Positions 34,850-43,732 are shown, numbered from the stretch's first letter. The stretch: DNA of 64,000 bases from CABZJG01 sp902512685 (GCA_051201605.1 CP179201.1:1860001-1924000); one strand, 5' to 3'. Translations and numbers: made by a program. Notes: generated by a model not told the origin, from the sequence alone.

Positions 34850-35581
34850 ATGATGTCACTTTGGGAATATGCAAACCCGGTTAAATTTCTTAGACTTTCT
34901 AGCAAGGTTATGCCTTGGGCCTGGGGGATCGGGGTTTCGTGTCTTGTTATCGGTTTGATCTGGGGGTTCTTTTTTACACCGGACGACTACCGCATGGGAT
35001 CAACGGTTAAAATAATTTATCTTCATGTGCCCTCTGCATTGATGGCTATTAATGCGTGGTTCATGATGTTGGTTGCCTCGCTTATTTGGCTTATTCGTCG
35101 ACACCATGTAAGCGCATTGGCTGCCAAGGCCGCTGCGCCGGTTGGTATTGCCATGACCCTTATTGCGCTGATTACTGGCGCTATTTGGGGTCAACCCATG
35201 TGGGGGACTTGGTGGGTATGGGACCCTCGTTTGACCTCATTTTTGATCCTCTTTTTATTCTATTTGGGTTATTTGGCGCTTTGGGCGGGCATAGGAAATC
35301 CTGATACGGCAGCGGATTTAACCTCAATCTTATGTATTGTTGGGTCTGTTTTTGCTGTTTTAAGCCGTTATGCAGTTAACTTTTGGAGCCAGGGATTGCA
35401 TCAGGGTGCATCGCTTTCTCTGGATAAGGAAGAAAACGTTGCCGATGTGTTCTACCAACCCTTATTATTTTCCATTGCTGGTTTTGTCTTGCTGTTCTTT
35501 GCTCTTGTTTTACTTGGAACACGGTCGGAAATTCAATTGCGGCGTGCACGGGCACTATCGCTTCGAGGACACACACAATGA
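34850..35581 (+). CDS. ccmC: Haem handling protein CcmC
   Basis: CcmC loads haem onto CcmE in the periplasm. It has 243 residues, six hydrophobic segments and the tryptophan-rich haem-binding motif GTWWVWDPRLTS (near 120-132) between TM3 and TM4. The periplasmic histidines expected for axial haem ligation are present (H in IIYLHVPSA and in GLHQGASLS). Its stop overlaps the ccmD start (ATGA). Confidence 0.95.
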   Translation: MMSLWEYANPVKFLRLSSKVMPWAWGIGVSCLVIGLIWGFFFTPDDYRMGSTVKIIYLHVPSALMAINAWFMMLVASLIWLIRRHHVSALAAKAAAPVGIAMTLIALITGAIWGQPMWGTWWVWDPRLTSFLILFLFYLGYLALWAGIGNPDTAADLTSILCIVGSVFAVLSRYAVNFWSQGLHQGASLSLDKEENVADVFYQPLLFSIAGFVLLFFALVLLGTRSEIQLRRARALSLRGHTQ

Positions 35582-35730
35582 TGCCTGAATTGGGAAAGTA
35601 TGCGCTTTCGGTTTTAAGTGCCTACGCGGCCACGGCGCTTATTCTAAGTGCACTGGTTATCTATGTTTTGCGCCGAAGCGCCGTGGCCAAAGCGGCTTTG
35701 GCCGCCCAAGAGACATCTGAGGATGGCTAA
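35578..35730 (+). CDS. ccmD: Haem exporter subunit CcmD
   Basis: This 50-residue single-helix protein (MMPELGKYALSVLSAYAATA...) stabilises CcmE with CcmABC. The helix spans about residues 10-31, followed by a short basic-acidic tail. ATG 35578 overlaps the ccmC stop by 4 bases; the next codon is also ATG. The last 8 bases overlap the ccmG start. Position between ccmC and ccmG makes the call firm despite the small size. Confidence 0.92.
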   Translation: MMPELGKYALSVLSAYAATALILSALVIYVLRRSAVAKAALAAQETSEDG

Positions 35731-36265
35731 AGTTTCGCCAATGGCCATTGCGCCACTGCTTATTTTTGCCGTTCTTGCATTGTTGTTTTTTTGGGGCATG
35801 AAAGGGTCGGGCTCAGACGAGTTGCGCTCGACATTAATTGGCTCAGCAGCGCCCAGAATATCGCAAGTTCCATTGGCTGGATACCCTGAAGTGGTGCCAG
35901 AAGATTTGCGGTCAGGTGAAGTGACCTTGGTTAACTTTTGGGCCAGTTGGTGCCCGCCATGCCGTGCAGAGCACCCCAAACTTATGGAACTGGCTGGATC
36001 TGGTTTGCCCATTATTGGGGTCAATCTAAAAGATGACCTTGACGATGCCGCCGCGTATTTACGGTCTTCGGAAAACCCCTTTATTTCAATAGCTTTTGAT
36101 CCAAAGGGACGAACAGCAATCGATTGGGGTGTGACCGCCCCGCCAGAGACTTTCATCATAGATCGCACTGGAAAAGTTGTGTTTCGTTTTGCGGGCCCGC
36201 TGATCGGCAGCGATTATGAAAACCGGTTTTTACCAAATCTGAAGACTGCGCTAACCCGAAACTAA
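35723..36265 (+). CDS. ccmG: Thiol:disulfide interchange protein CcmG (DsbE)
   Basis: This membrane-anchored periplasmic thioredoxin keeps the CXXCH cysteines of apocytochrome c reduced. It has 180 residues with an N-terminal membrane helix (about 8-24) and the active site WCPPC (C77, C80), followed by a GVTAPPETFIID segment whose cis-proline region is typical of CcmG. The start at 35723 has GAGG just upstream and overlaps ccmD by 8 bases. It is the last gene of the ccm run and is followed by the aconitase remnant. Confidence 0.94.
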   Translation: MAKVSPMAIAPLLIFAVLALLFFWGMKGSGSDELRSTLIGSAAPRISQVPLAGYPEVVPEDLRSGEVTLVNFWASWCPPCRAEHPKLMELAGSGLPIIGVNLKDDLDDAAAYLRSSENPFISIAFDPKGRTAIDWGVTAPPETFIIDRTGKVVFRFAGPLIGSDYENRFLPNLKTALTRN

Positions 36266-36294
36266 ATACCGTCTTGTTTCAATTCGAACTACCC

Positions 36295-36417
36295 TCAAGG
36301 AGAATTTATCACCCCGCCGTATTCGACATATCCAATTTCTATGGCTGTATCGATGCGCCATTTCAGTATAATGGACGTCACTTCGCCATTTAAAGTAAGG
36401 GGTTCGCTGGCTCGCTT
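36295..36417 (-). pseudogene. acnA: Remnant of aconitate hydratase A (3' end only)
   Basis: No intact gene occupies 36266-36580. Reading the minus strand from 36417 to the stop at 36297-36295 gives about 40 residues that include RIDTAIEIGYVEYGGV (36357 to 36310), the near-invariant C-terminal motif of AcnA-type aconitase (from memory CRIDTAIEIEYxEHGGVLHYVLR). The normal following residues (LHYVLRNL) are replaced by INSP and a stop, and an in-frame TGA lies a few codons upstream of 36417. No other aconitase segment is seen up to DUF1223. The orientation, tail-to-tail with ccmG, suits deletion of a roughly 2.7 kb acnA. AcnA catalyses citrate-isocitrate interconversion. Confidence 0.75.
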
Positions 36418-36580
36418 GTGACGCAACTGGTGAAATGATCAAGTGCCTTAAACCATCGTCTATGCCGTGGTTTAGAATAGGCCACACGATTTTGTGATCT
36501 AAGTGGCAAATCCTTGATTGGTTATCGGCGCCACAATAGCTTAATTCCTAATTAATAGGGCATGTTGTGGAGTATGTTTA

Positions 36581-37288
36581 TTGTCTTCAATTCGAAAAAT
36601 TCCTGTTGTATTGATTTTCCTTTTTTGGGGGTCTCATTCCTTTGCAGGTCAACAAGCGCATGTCGTGGTCGAACTTTTTACTTCACAAGGATGTTCGTCT
36701 TGCCCCCCTGCAGATGCATTTCATAGAGAATTATCTACAAAAAATAATGTGTTAGCATTGGCTTTTCATGTCGATTATTGGGATTATATCGGCTGGAAAG
36801 ATAGTTTTGCGCACCCGATTTTTTCTAAAAGACAAAAGACATACGCCCGTTTGGCGTCGCAAACGGCCGTTTACACTCCGCAATTCATGATTAATGGGCA
36901 AACAGCGGTCGCCGGATCAGAGCCAAATAAACTTAGGAGAGAAATTTCTAAGTCCCTTCAAATAAAAAACCAAATTCAGATCGCGCTTAGTTCTGCTGGT
37001 AATCAGGTTCAAATTGACCTTAGTGAAGCAAAGCCAGCTAGGGCTTTTAAGGCAGATGTCCTTGCCATATATTTCATTCCAGAAGCAAAGGTTGCAATTG
37101 AAAGAGGCGAAAATTCAGGCCGCGTCATAAATTATTCAAATATTGTGACCAAAATTGAAAAGCTCGGTCAATGGAATGGTCAAAACGCTTGGCGAAAATC
37201 CATTTTATCTAAGCCAGATCAAAATATTGCCGTTATTGTTCAGTTGGTCGGGCAGGGCAAAGTTATCGCGGCTGCTAAGCTGCGTTGA
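36581..37288 (+). CDS. DUF1223 periplasmic thioredoxin-like protein
   Basis: This 235-residue protein has a signal peptide (IPVVLIFLFWGSHSFA, cleaved near residue 22) and the DUF1223 hallmarks VVELFTSQGCSSCPPAD with a CxxC (C38, C41), FHVDYWDYIGWKD and YTPQFMINGQ. The fold is thioredoxin-like and the location periplasmic, which suits the adjacent ccm cluster; the function is unproven. The start appears to be TTG at 36581, 9 bases after GGAG. Its separation from ccmG by the acnA remnant suggests it once flanked acnA. Base use is more A+T-rich than in neighbours. Confidence 0.8.
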   Translation: MSSIRKIPVVLIFLFWGSHSFAGQQAHVVVELFTSQGCSSCPPADAFHRELSTKNNVLALAFHVDYWDYIGWKDSFAHPIFSKRQKTYARLASQTAVYTPQFMINGQTAVAGSEPNKLRREISKSLQIKNQIQIALSSAGNQVQIDLSEAKPARAFKADVLAIYFIPEAKVAIERGENSGRVINYSNIVTKIEKLGQWNGQNAWRKSILSKPDQNIAVIVQLVGQGKVIAAAKLR

Positions 37289-37368
37289 ATGCCCAATAGC
37301 CTTTGGTGAAATTCTTTTTGGCAATCCAATATTTGTTCTGTTCAAAAGTAACTTCACCGTAAATTGAT

Positions 37369-38406
37369 TTAGCCGTTTGAAAGCATCTTTTGCAAGGAGC
37401 TAATTAGCTTATTTATCGCCTCTTCGCCATCCTTAGGGACAATTGAGGTAAGATTATTGATATCGTCTAGAAGGGTTTCGCCTAATCTTTTTGGCAAGCT
37501 GGAAATAATAAAATCGACAGTATCAGATGAACCTTGGGTGTTTGCATATACAAGCCCTTTGACGACATCCTCGTGTTCAATACTTTTGATAATTTGGGGG
37601 ATGTCTTTTGCCAATAATCGGTCGGAGATATCATTAAATGTAAAAACAGATTTTCGAACCATGTCTGCAAATGAGGGATTTGTTTTGCCAAGCCCGGATA
37701 AAACATCATCCCTTATTGTTTGTGATGTTACAGTTAAAATCATGCCAATTCTCTCGGCAGGAGATTTTTGAAATACGCGCGCCGGCCTGTTATCCAACTG
37801 GGCAATCAGGCTTTGACCAATGCGCTCAATGCTATCAGGTGTTACATTATCGGTCATTGATATGGCATAGCTTATGCTGCGGGCCTGTTCGCCGGGTAAC
37901 TGTGCTAAAATCTCGGCTGCTTTTGGTACATCAAGTTTTGATATTAGTACCGCTGATACTTCCACAGACTCTTTTTGAACAAAGGGTAAAAGCTCTGATG
38001 TTTTAAGAGCTTTTATTCGGGCCCATGGATTCACAAAAAGTTGCACACCAGCATCTTTACGGAGCTGGTGAATCGTTGACGGAGATATTTTCCCCTCTAA
38101 CAGGGTTAAAGTGTTTTCAAGCCCGCCGCTGGCGCTTAGCCCAATAGCATCAAGTTCACGAGTGAACTCATCAACAACAATTTTTAGTGTTTTTTGATCC
38201 ACCAGCCGAAGTTGCGCTATGTGGTGCGTTAAATCGGTCTGTAAGTTGCTCGACAATCGCGACAACGGCATATCGGCACCATTTTGTAGCAATAAGCTCA
38301 CAATAATAGCTGCCTTTTGCCGATGGTTGATTTCCGTGACTTGTGGAAAAGCCGGATCCACTGGTGACAGGTTTTGGGTATCTTGTTCGCGCCGCTCTTC
38401 TGGCAT
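37369..38406 (-). CDS. fliG: Flagellar motor switch protein FliG, roseobacter type
   Basis: This 345-residue protein resembles FliG of Rhodobacteraceae, the C-ring protein that contacts the stator and turns the flagellum. It has an N-terminal RQKAAIIVSLLLQNGADMPLS region, a FliG_M part (ELLPFVQKESVEVSAVLISKLDVPKAAEILAQLP; the EHPQ motif of enteric FliG is diverged) and a FliG_C-like helical end. The start MPEERREQ follows AAGGGGACACC at good spacing; a 13-residue extension upstream is unlikely. No other flagellar gene is in the window. Whether it works in a flagellum or is solitary cannot be told. Confidence 0.7.
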   Translation of the reverse strand: MPEERREQDTQNLSPVDPAFPQVTEINHRQKAAIIVSLLLQNGADMPLSRLSSNLQTDLTHHIAQLRLVDQKTLKIVVDEFTRELDAIGLSASGGLENTLTLLEGKISPSTIHQLRKDAGVQLFVNPWARIKALKTSELLPFVQKESVEVSAVLISKLDVPKAAEILAQLPGEQARSISYAISMTDNVTPDSIERIGQSLIAQLDNRPARVFQKSPAERIGMILTVTSQTIRDDVLSGLGKTNPSFADMVRKSVFTFNDISDRLLAKDIPQIIKSIEHEDVVKGLVYANTQGSSDTVDFIISSLPKRLGETLLDDINNLTSIVPKDGEEAINKLISSLQKMLSNG

Positions 38407-38604
38407 GGTGTCCCCTTGTGAGTTCTTTGTGGTCATAGAAAACACGCAAGGATGAAAGAATTCAAAAGCTTTCCGTATATATTTTTCATATTATTAAGAC
38501 ACTATACCTTCGACGGGCGCTATTTCCTGTCATGAAAAAAAGCACAGTCGAAAAGGTAAGGAAAAAACGACCTTTGGGTTATGCGTTTCTATCGTCTTAT
38601 GAGT

Positions 38605-39906
38605 TCAGCCAAAAACACGCGAAAAAATAGTGTCTACATGTTTTGTATGATATCCAAGATCAAATTTTTCTTCGATTTCCTCAGCGCTTAAGACTGCAGT
38701 TACATCCGCGTCGCCCAATAGTTCAGTTTTGAAATCCTTATCCTGTTCCCAAACCTTCATGGCATTGCGCTGAACAAGGCGGTAAGAGTCTTCGCGGCTT
38801 AAACCGGACTGAGTTAGCGCCAATAAGACCCGCTGACTCATCACCAACCCTTTAAATTTATGTAGATTTTTCAACATATTTTCCGGATAGACCACAAGTT
38901 TTTCGATAACCTGAGTCATTCGCGCAAGAGCAAAATCCAGTGTAATTGTTGCATCGGGGCCAATATTGCGTTCAACCGAGCTGTGCGAAATATCACGTTC
39001 ATGCCAAAGCGCAACATTTTCAAGGGCCGGAACAACAGCCATACGCACCAATCTGGCCAAACCTGTCAAATTTTCAGTCAAAACAGGATTTCGCTTGTGG
39101 GGCATAGCCGAGCTACCCTTTTGGCCTTTTGAAAAGAACTCTTCTGCTTCAAGAACTTCTGTGCGTTGCATATGGCGAATTTCAGTTGCGATATTTTCAA
39201 GGCTGCTGGCAGCCACTCCCAAAGCAGAAAAGAAAGCTGCGTGGCGATCACGAGGAATGACTTGCGTGCTAATAGGCTCTGGCGTGAGGCCCAATTGCGC
39301 ACATACATGTTCCTCAACTCTGGGATCAATGTTTGCAAATGTGCCAACAGCACCAGAAATTGCACCGGTGGCGATTTCGCTGCGTGCAGCCATCAATCGC
39401 TGCCTATTGCGGTCCATTTCAGCATAGAAACGCGCAAAGGTGAGCCCTAGTGTAGTTGGCTCGGCGTGGATGCCGTGGCTGCGTCCGATACGAACAGTAT
39501 CTTTATGCTCAAATGCGCGCCTTTTAAGTGCAATCAAAAGAGCATCGACATCTGCGATCAATATGTCAGCGGCGCGAACAAGCTGCAGGTTAAAGCAAGT
39601 GTCCAAGACATCTGAACTGGTCATGCCCTGATGCACAAAACGCGCTTCTTCTGACCCTATGTGTTCTGCCAAATGCGTCAGGAATGCGATGACATCATGC
39701 TTTGTAACGGCTTCGATTTCATCAATCCGAGCAACATCAAACTCAACCTCATTTGCCTTCCAAACTGCTTCAGCATTTTCTTTCGGAATTGTTCCAATGT
39801 CTGCCATTGCGTCACAGGCATGCGCTTCGATTTCGTACCAGATGCGGAACTTTGTTTCGGGTGACCAAATTTGAACCATATCGGGGCGAGAATATCTTGG
39901 AATCAT
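38605..39906 (-). CDS. purB: Adenylosuccinate lyase
   Basis: This enzyme of purine biosynthesis cleaves SAICAR and adenylosuccinate with release of fumarate. It has 433 residues; the fumarase/aspartase superfamily signature GSSAMPHKRNP (264-274) is intact, as are TSSDVLDT (97-104) and GRSHGIHAEP (141-150). The length is normal. It is 200 bases downstream (in transcription terms, upstream) of fliG on the same strand. Confidence 0.95.
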   Translation of the reverse strand: MIPRYSRPDMVQIWSPETKFRIWYEIEAHACDAMADIGTIPKENAEAVWKANEVEFDVARIDEIEAVTKHDVIAFLTHLAEHIGSEEARFVHQGMTSSDVLDTCFNLQLVRAADILIADVDALLIALKRRAFEHKDTVRIGRSHGIHAEPTTLGLTFARFYAEMDRNRQRLMAARSEIATGAISGAVGTFANIDPRVEEHVCAQLGLTPEPISTQVIPRDRHAAFFSALGVAASSLENIATEIRHMQRTEVLEAEEFFSKGQKGSSAMPHKRNPVLTENLTGLARLVRMAVVPALENVALWHERDISHSSVERNIGPDATITLDFALARMTQVIEKLVVYPENMLKNLHKFKGLVMSQRVLLALTQSGLSREDSYRLVQRNAMKVWEQDKDFKTELLGDADVTAVLSAEEIEEKFDLGYHTKHVDTIFSRVFG

Positions 39907-39944
39907 CGTGTTTTTTGCCTGTGTGAGTATTGTGAGGAATTAGG

Positions 39945-39964
39945 GTGGTCATACCACTGACCAC
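39945..39964. promoter_or_regulatory. Inverted repeat between dddP and purB
   Basis: GTGGTCA and TGACCAC form a 7-bp inverted repeat with a 6-base loop, 39 bases upstream of the purB start and 87 bases after the dddP stop. No T-run follows on either strand, so a purB operator or weak hairpin is more likely than a terminator. Confidence 0.3.
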
Positions 39965-40050
39965 ATTTGGCTACAAGCTTTCGGCCGCCCAAAACGGTGC
40001 AAAACTCTGACCAAATTGAAACTCTTACCTAATGAGGGTCAGTCGTAGAA

Positions 40051-41394
40051 TTAACTTAGCCCCATGAGGCTGGCATCAAATGGGTATTCAGAAAGATTTT
40101 CAAATCCATCAGCTGTAATTAAAACTTGATCCTCTAGCTTGATTGAAAAATCACCGCCCTCAGGACTGACCAAAGCCTCGACACATAGAACCATTCCTTC
40201 TTCAAGATAATAATCATATGCGCCCTCAACAAACTTGTCCGGATAGGGAATTAATGGCCATTCATCACACAGGCCAACACCATGCATTAAGCAGCCATAT
40301 TTACCTTTTTGAAAATTGTCGTCCAATACATGAGTATTCATTGTAAGCTCGCGCATGTGAACGCCTGGCCGCAGCATTTCCATGTTTTGCATAATATGTT
40401 CATGTGCGTGCTGCATCGCATAGATCATATCAGGTCGAGGTGGTTTATCGCCAATCCACCATGTTCGGCTGATATCGACACAGATCCCATAGGACCCTAT
40501 TAAGTCCGTATCAAATGCAACTATTTCATTATTTTGTACAATCCGAGGTCCGCATTCTTGAAACCAGGGGTTCGTACGCGGCCCCGAAGCCAAAAGCCGG
40601 GTTTCAATCCATTCCCCACCGCGCTTAATGTTTTCGGCATGCAGGACTGCCCAGATGTCATCTTCACTCATATTGCCGTTTGGGACGCCGCAGCGAGCTG
40701 CTTGTTCCATAATCTGAACCGCATTTTCGCAGGCCACAGAAGCGCATCGCATCGCCAGTATTTCGTCAACACTTTTGATAGAGCGAGACTTTTCCGTGAC
40801 TTCTTCGCCTTCCATGATTTCAAAGCCTTGAGATTCTAAAGCCCGCAACCCATGCAGCATAATTTTATCGACGGCGAGGCGCTTATTATTATTTCCGTGA
40901 CTTTCAATAAGTTCACGAACTTCGTTTGAGAAAACATCTGCTGCGATATCTACTTTGTCGCCGCGATCAAAGTAAAATAAGTCGGCGCCCGAGCGTTGTT
41001 CTTTCACCAGCGGATTAAACTCTGACAAAAATGGGGAATTTTTGTAATCCCAGATAACCATATACCCATCAGCACACAGCAGCACGGCCCGAAAAGGATT
41101 ATGTGTATTCCAAAGCTGCATATTAGTGCTGTCAGTTGCGTAACGAATATTGAGCGGATCAAACATCAAAAGCCCACCAAAATCCCGATCAACAATATGC
41201 TGCGTTAATCGCTCCCAGCGGTATTGACGCATCTTGTGCAAATTTGGAAGGGTCAAGCCGGCGTTTTCCCATTCTCGAAAAGCAAGTTGGGTGGGACCAA
41301 TTTCAACTCGATTCATGTCATTTGGGGTACTATCCCCTAAAATACTGCCTTTTGTCGGGTCAATCTTTCGCCTGTCACTATAGTGGCTGTTCAT
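40051..41394 (-). CDS. dddP: DMSP lyase DddP
   Basis: This enzyme cleaves dimethylsulfoniopropionate to dimethyl sulfide and acrylate. It belongs to the M24 metallopeptidase fold but acts as a lyase with two metal ions. The 447-residue protein starting MNSHYSDRRKIDP contains GGLLMFDPLNIRYATDSTNMQLWNTHNPFRA-type sequence (in parts 73-103), ERxLASGPRTNPWFQECG and MHGVGLCDEWP, which I recall as DddP wording. Metal and catalytic residues fall at D295, D297, D307, H371, E406 and E421, which match the numbering I recall for the structure of a Ruegeria DddP and support this start over the upstream ATG. A divergent DUF3445 gene lies 103 bases away. Confidence 0.93.
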   Translation of the reverse strand: MNSHYSDRRKIDPTKGSILGDSTPNDMNRVEIGPTQLAFREWENAGLTLPNLHKMRQYRWERLTQHIVDRDFGGLLMFDPLNIRYATDSTNMQLWNTHNPFRAVLLCADGYMVIWDYKNSPFLSEFNPLVKEQRSGADLFYFDRGDKVDIAADVFSNEVRELIESHGNNNKRLAVDKIMLHGLRALESQGFEIMEGEEVTEKSRSIKSVDEILAMRCASVACENAVQIMEQAARCGVPNGNMSEDDIWAVLHAENIKRGGEWIETRLLASGPRTNPWFQECGPRIVQNNEIVAFDTDLIGSYGICVDISRTWWIGDKPPRPDMIYAMQHAHEHIMQNMEMLRPGVHMRELTMNTHVLDDNFQKGKYGCLMHGVGLCDEWPLIPYPDKFVEGAYDYYLEEGMVLCVEALVSPEGGDFSIKLEDQVLITADGFENLSEYPFDASLMGLS

Positions 41395-41497
41395 TTTGCT
41401 ACTCCGGCTTTGCTTTGTCATATGTTAAACAAGAAAACACTGCCGTCTCGTCCGTTTACGACTTGCTTTGGGGTCGCTTTAGTTGAATTCTTTGACC

Positions 41498-42226
41498 ATG
41501 ACAGAAATTTTACAAGACAGTTTGCCATATGCTTTGAACCCCAAAAGGCCATTGCCAGCCGTCGCGCCGCTTGATCCTAAGAATCTGATCATCATAGACA
41601 GCGCCTATGCTTTACAAATGGCAGAGCGTGAAAGATTGATTAAAGATTATAAAAAAGACGTCACGCGGCTTGATTCAATGGCATTTGAAGTAGCGCAAGA
41701 GTTGTTAGATGCTGTTCTGAATTTTCTCCCATTTTTGGATGGATTTAAGATTACCAAAGATATTGTAGAGTGCCCGGATGGTCGCGAGGTTTCTTTGAAC
41801 TGCTCTGAGCCGTTATTAACGCTCGGCCATTTGGTGCAATGTGACTTTTGCATTTTGCAAAAACATAAAGACGAGCATATTTTGACAGGCGCGATTTTAT
41901 GTTTTCCATCCAGTTGGAGCCTAGAAGAACAATTTTTACGTCCTTTATCGATCATTCACGGGCCAATTCAAACCTATAACAAAGATGTAGGAAGGCGCGT
42001 CCAGCGTCTTTTTGACGGGATTAAGCCGCAAAAGCCGTTGTGGCGGTTTAATGAGCTTTACTATGACGCACCAGATTTATTCCAACCAAGGAAAACAGCA
42101 AATCGAAGACCACAGTTGAAAATCTCTGAACGGCGTTTTTTACGCTCGGAGAGGCAAGTTCTTTTTAGACTTCCGCAGTCACAATCCGTTATTTTTGCAA
42201 TACATACCCATGTTTTAAAGCTATAA
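41498..42226 (+). CDS. DUF3445 haem-dependent oxidative N-demethylase-like protein
   Basis: This 242-residue protein of the DUF3445 family, whose characterised member is the alpha subunit of haem-dependent oxidative N-demethylase, has the motifs LPYALNPKRPLPAVAPLDP, GAILCFPSSWSLEEQFLRPLSIIHGPI (150-175 region) and LRSERQVLFRLPQSQSVIFAIHTHV. It ends in LKL with a double TAA, perhaps 15-30 residues shorter than relatives I recall. The substrate could be a methylated amine; no beta or gamma subunit genes are nearby. It is divergent from dddP and followed by a strong terminator. The start at 41498 (MTEILQDSLPYA) is chosen by family N-terminus. Confidence 0.75.
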   Translation: MTEILQDSLPYALNPKRPLPAVAPLDPKNLIIIDSAYALQMAERERLIKDYKKDVTRLDSMAFEVAQELLDAVLNFLPFLDGFKITKDIVECPDGREVSLNCSEPLLTLGHLVQCDFCILQKHKDEHILTGAILCFPSSWSLEEQFLRPLSIIHGPIQTYNKDVGRRVQRLFDGIKPQKPLWRFNELYYDAPDLFQPRKTANRRPQLKISERRFLRSERQVLFRLPQSQSVIFAIHTHVLKL

Positions 42227-42278
42227 TAAGATTAATTGGATTGGGATTATGTTCGTTATAATTGCAATAGCTGAAAGC

Positions 42279-42308
42279 AAAAGGCGCCCCGAAAAGGGCG
42301 CCTTTTTT
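42279..42308. terminator. Bidirectional rho-independent terminator
   Basis: GGCGCCC (42283-42289) pairs with GGGCGCC (42296-42302), extended by AAAA/TTTT, with TTTTTT after the stem on the plus strand and an A-run on the other side, so it can stop both the DUF3445 gene and the convergent glnA. Confidence 0.92.
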
Positions 42309-42325
42309 CTGAAAAGTATTAGGAA

Positions 42326-43732
42326 CTAGCAGCTATAGTACATCCCGAATTCCACAGGGTGCGGGGTATGTTCATAGGTTTCAATTTCTTCCATCTTCAA
42401 TTCGATGTATCCATCAATTTGATCTTTTGTGAAAACATCGCCAGCCAGCAAGAAGTCGTGATTGGCTTGCAATTCTTCGACGGCTTCACGCAATGATCCG
42501 CAAACTGTTGGAATATCTGCCAATTGTTCCGCTGGTAAATCATAAAGGTTTTTATCCATAGCTTCGCCCGGATCAATCTTGTTTTTGATGCCGTCAAGGC
42601 CAGCCATCAACAAGGCAGCAAAGCACAGATAGGGGTTTGCTGCAGGATCTGGGAAACGCGCCTCAACCCGTTTTGCTTTAGGCGATTCTGTCCATGGAAT
42701 ACGCACGCACCCCGATCTGTTGCGTGCGGAATAGGCGCGCAAAACTGGGGCTTCGAACCCTGGGATAAGGCGTTTGTAGCTATTGGTAGCTGGGTTGGTG
42801 AATGCATTCAATGATTTTGCGTGCTTTAGAATGCCGCCAATGAACCAAAGCGCTTCGTTGCTAAGGTCTGCATATTGATCACCCGCAAAAAGTGGTTTTC
42901 CATCTTTCCAGATTGACATATTACAATGCATGCCGGTGCCGTTATCACCGGCGATAGGCTTAGGCATGAAGGTTGCTGATTTTCCATAAGCCTGCGCAAC
43001 GTTATGAATCACATACTTATATTTTTGCAGCTCATCAGCTTGTTTGGTCAAGCTACCGAAAACAAGGCCCAACTCATGTTGGCAAGAAGCCACTTCATGG
43101 TGATGCTTGTCAACTTTCATACCCAAACGCTTCATTGTGGAGAGCATTTCTGAACGGATGTCTTGCCCGTCATCAGTGGGGTTAACCGGGAAATAGCCAC
43201 CCTTTACGCCCGGTCTATGGCCGGTATTACCCATTTCATATTCCGTATCAGTATTCCAAGATGCATCAAGCGCATCAACTTCGTAGGAAACTTTGTTGAT
43301 TGAGTTCGAAAAGCGAACATCATCAAATAAGAAAAACTCGGCTTCAGGGCCAAAAAAAGCTGTATCTCCAATGCCAGATGACTTCAGGTAAGCTTCTGCT
43401 TTTTGCGCTGTTCCGCGTGGGTCACGTTCATATGCTTCGCCTGTATCTGGCTCTACCACCGAACAATGTACACACAAAGTTTTTTCTGCGTAAAAGGGAT
43501 CAACATACGCGCTTTCGGTATCGATCATCAGCTTCATATCCGAAGCCTCAATTGACTTCCAGCCAGCGATTGATGAACCATCAAACATAAAGCCTTCGTC
43601 AATAAAGTCTGCATCAACTTGATCTGCCATTACAGTAACATGCTGCAGCTTTCCGCGTGGGTCGGTAAAGCGAATGTCTACATATTCGATATCTTCATCT
43701 GCAATAGTCTTGAGAACTGCTTTTGTACTCAT
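42326..43732 (-). CDS. glnA: Glutamine synthetase type I
   Basis: This central ammonia-assimilating enzyme forms glutamine from glutamate, ammonia and ATP. It has 468 residues; the beta-grasp N-terminal domain (VDIRFTDPRGKLQH), the MFDGSSIAGW motif, the ATP site KPIAGDNGTGMHCN and the RIPW element are intact. The adenylylation tyrosine is present as Y397 (MDKNLYDLP), so control by GlnE is likely. It is 29 bases downstream of glnB in a glnB-glnA operon, with the shared terminator at its end. Confidence 0.97.
   Translation of the reverse strand: MSTKAVLKTIADEDIEYVDIRFTDPRGKLQHVTVMADQVDADFIDEGFMFDGSSIAGWKSIEASDMKLMIDTESAYVDPFYAEKTLCVHCSVVEPDTGEAYERDPRGTAQKAEAYLKSSGIGDTAFFGPEAEFFLFDDVRFSNSINKVSYEVDALDASWNTDTEYEMGNTGHRPGVKGGYFPVNPTDDGQDIRSEMLSTMKRLGMKVDKHHHEVASCQHELGLVFGSLTKQADELQKYKYVIHNVAQAYGKSATFMPKPIAGDNGTGMHCNMSIWKDGKPLFAGDQYADLSNEALWFIGGILKHAKSLNAFTNPATNSYKRLIPGFEAPVLRAYSARNRSGCVRIPWTESPKAKRVEARFPDPAANPYLCFAALLMAGLDGIKNKIDPGEAMDKNLYDLPAEQLADIPTVCGSLREAVEELQANHDFLLAGDVFTKDQIDGYIELKMEEIETYEHTPHPVEFGMYYSC

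Noticed and set aside
36251..36487. A 78-codon minus-strand ORF in the ccmG-DUF1223 gap
   Set aside because: The recognisable aconitase signal is in a different frame, and this ORF has no family similarity.
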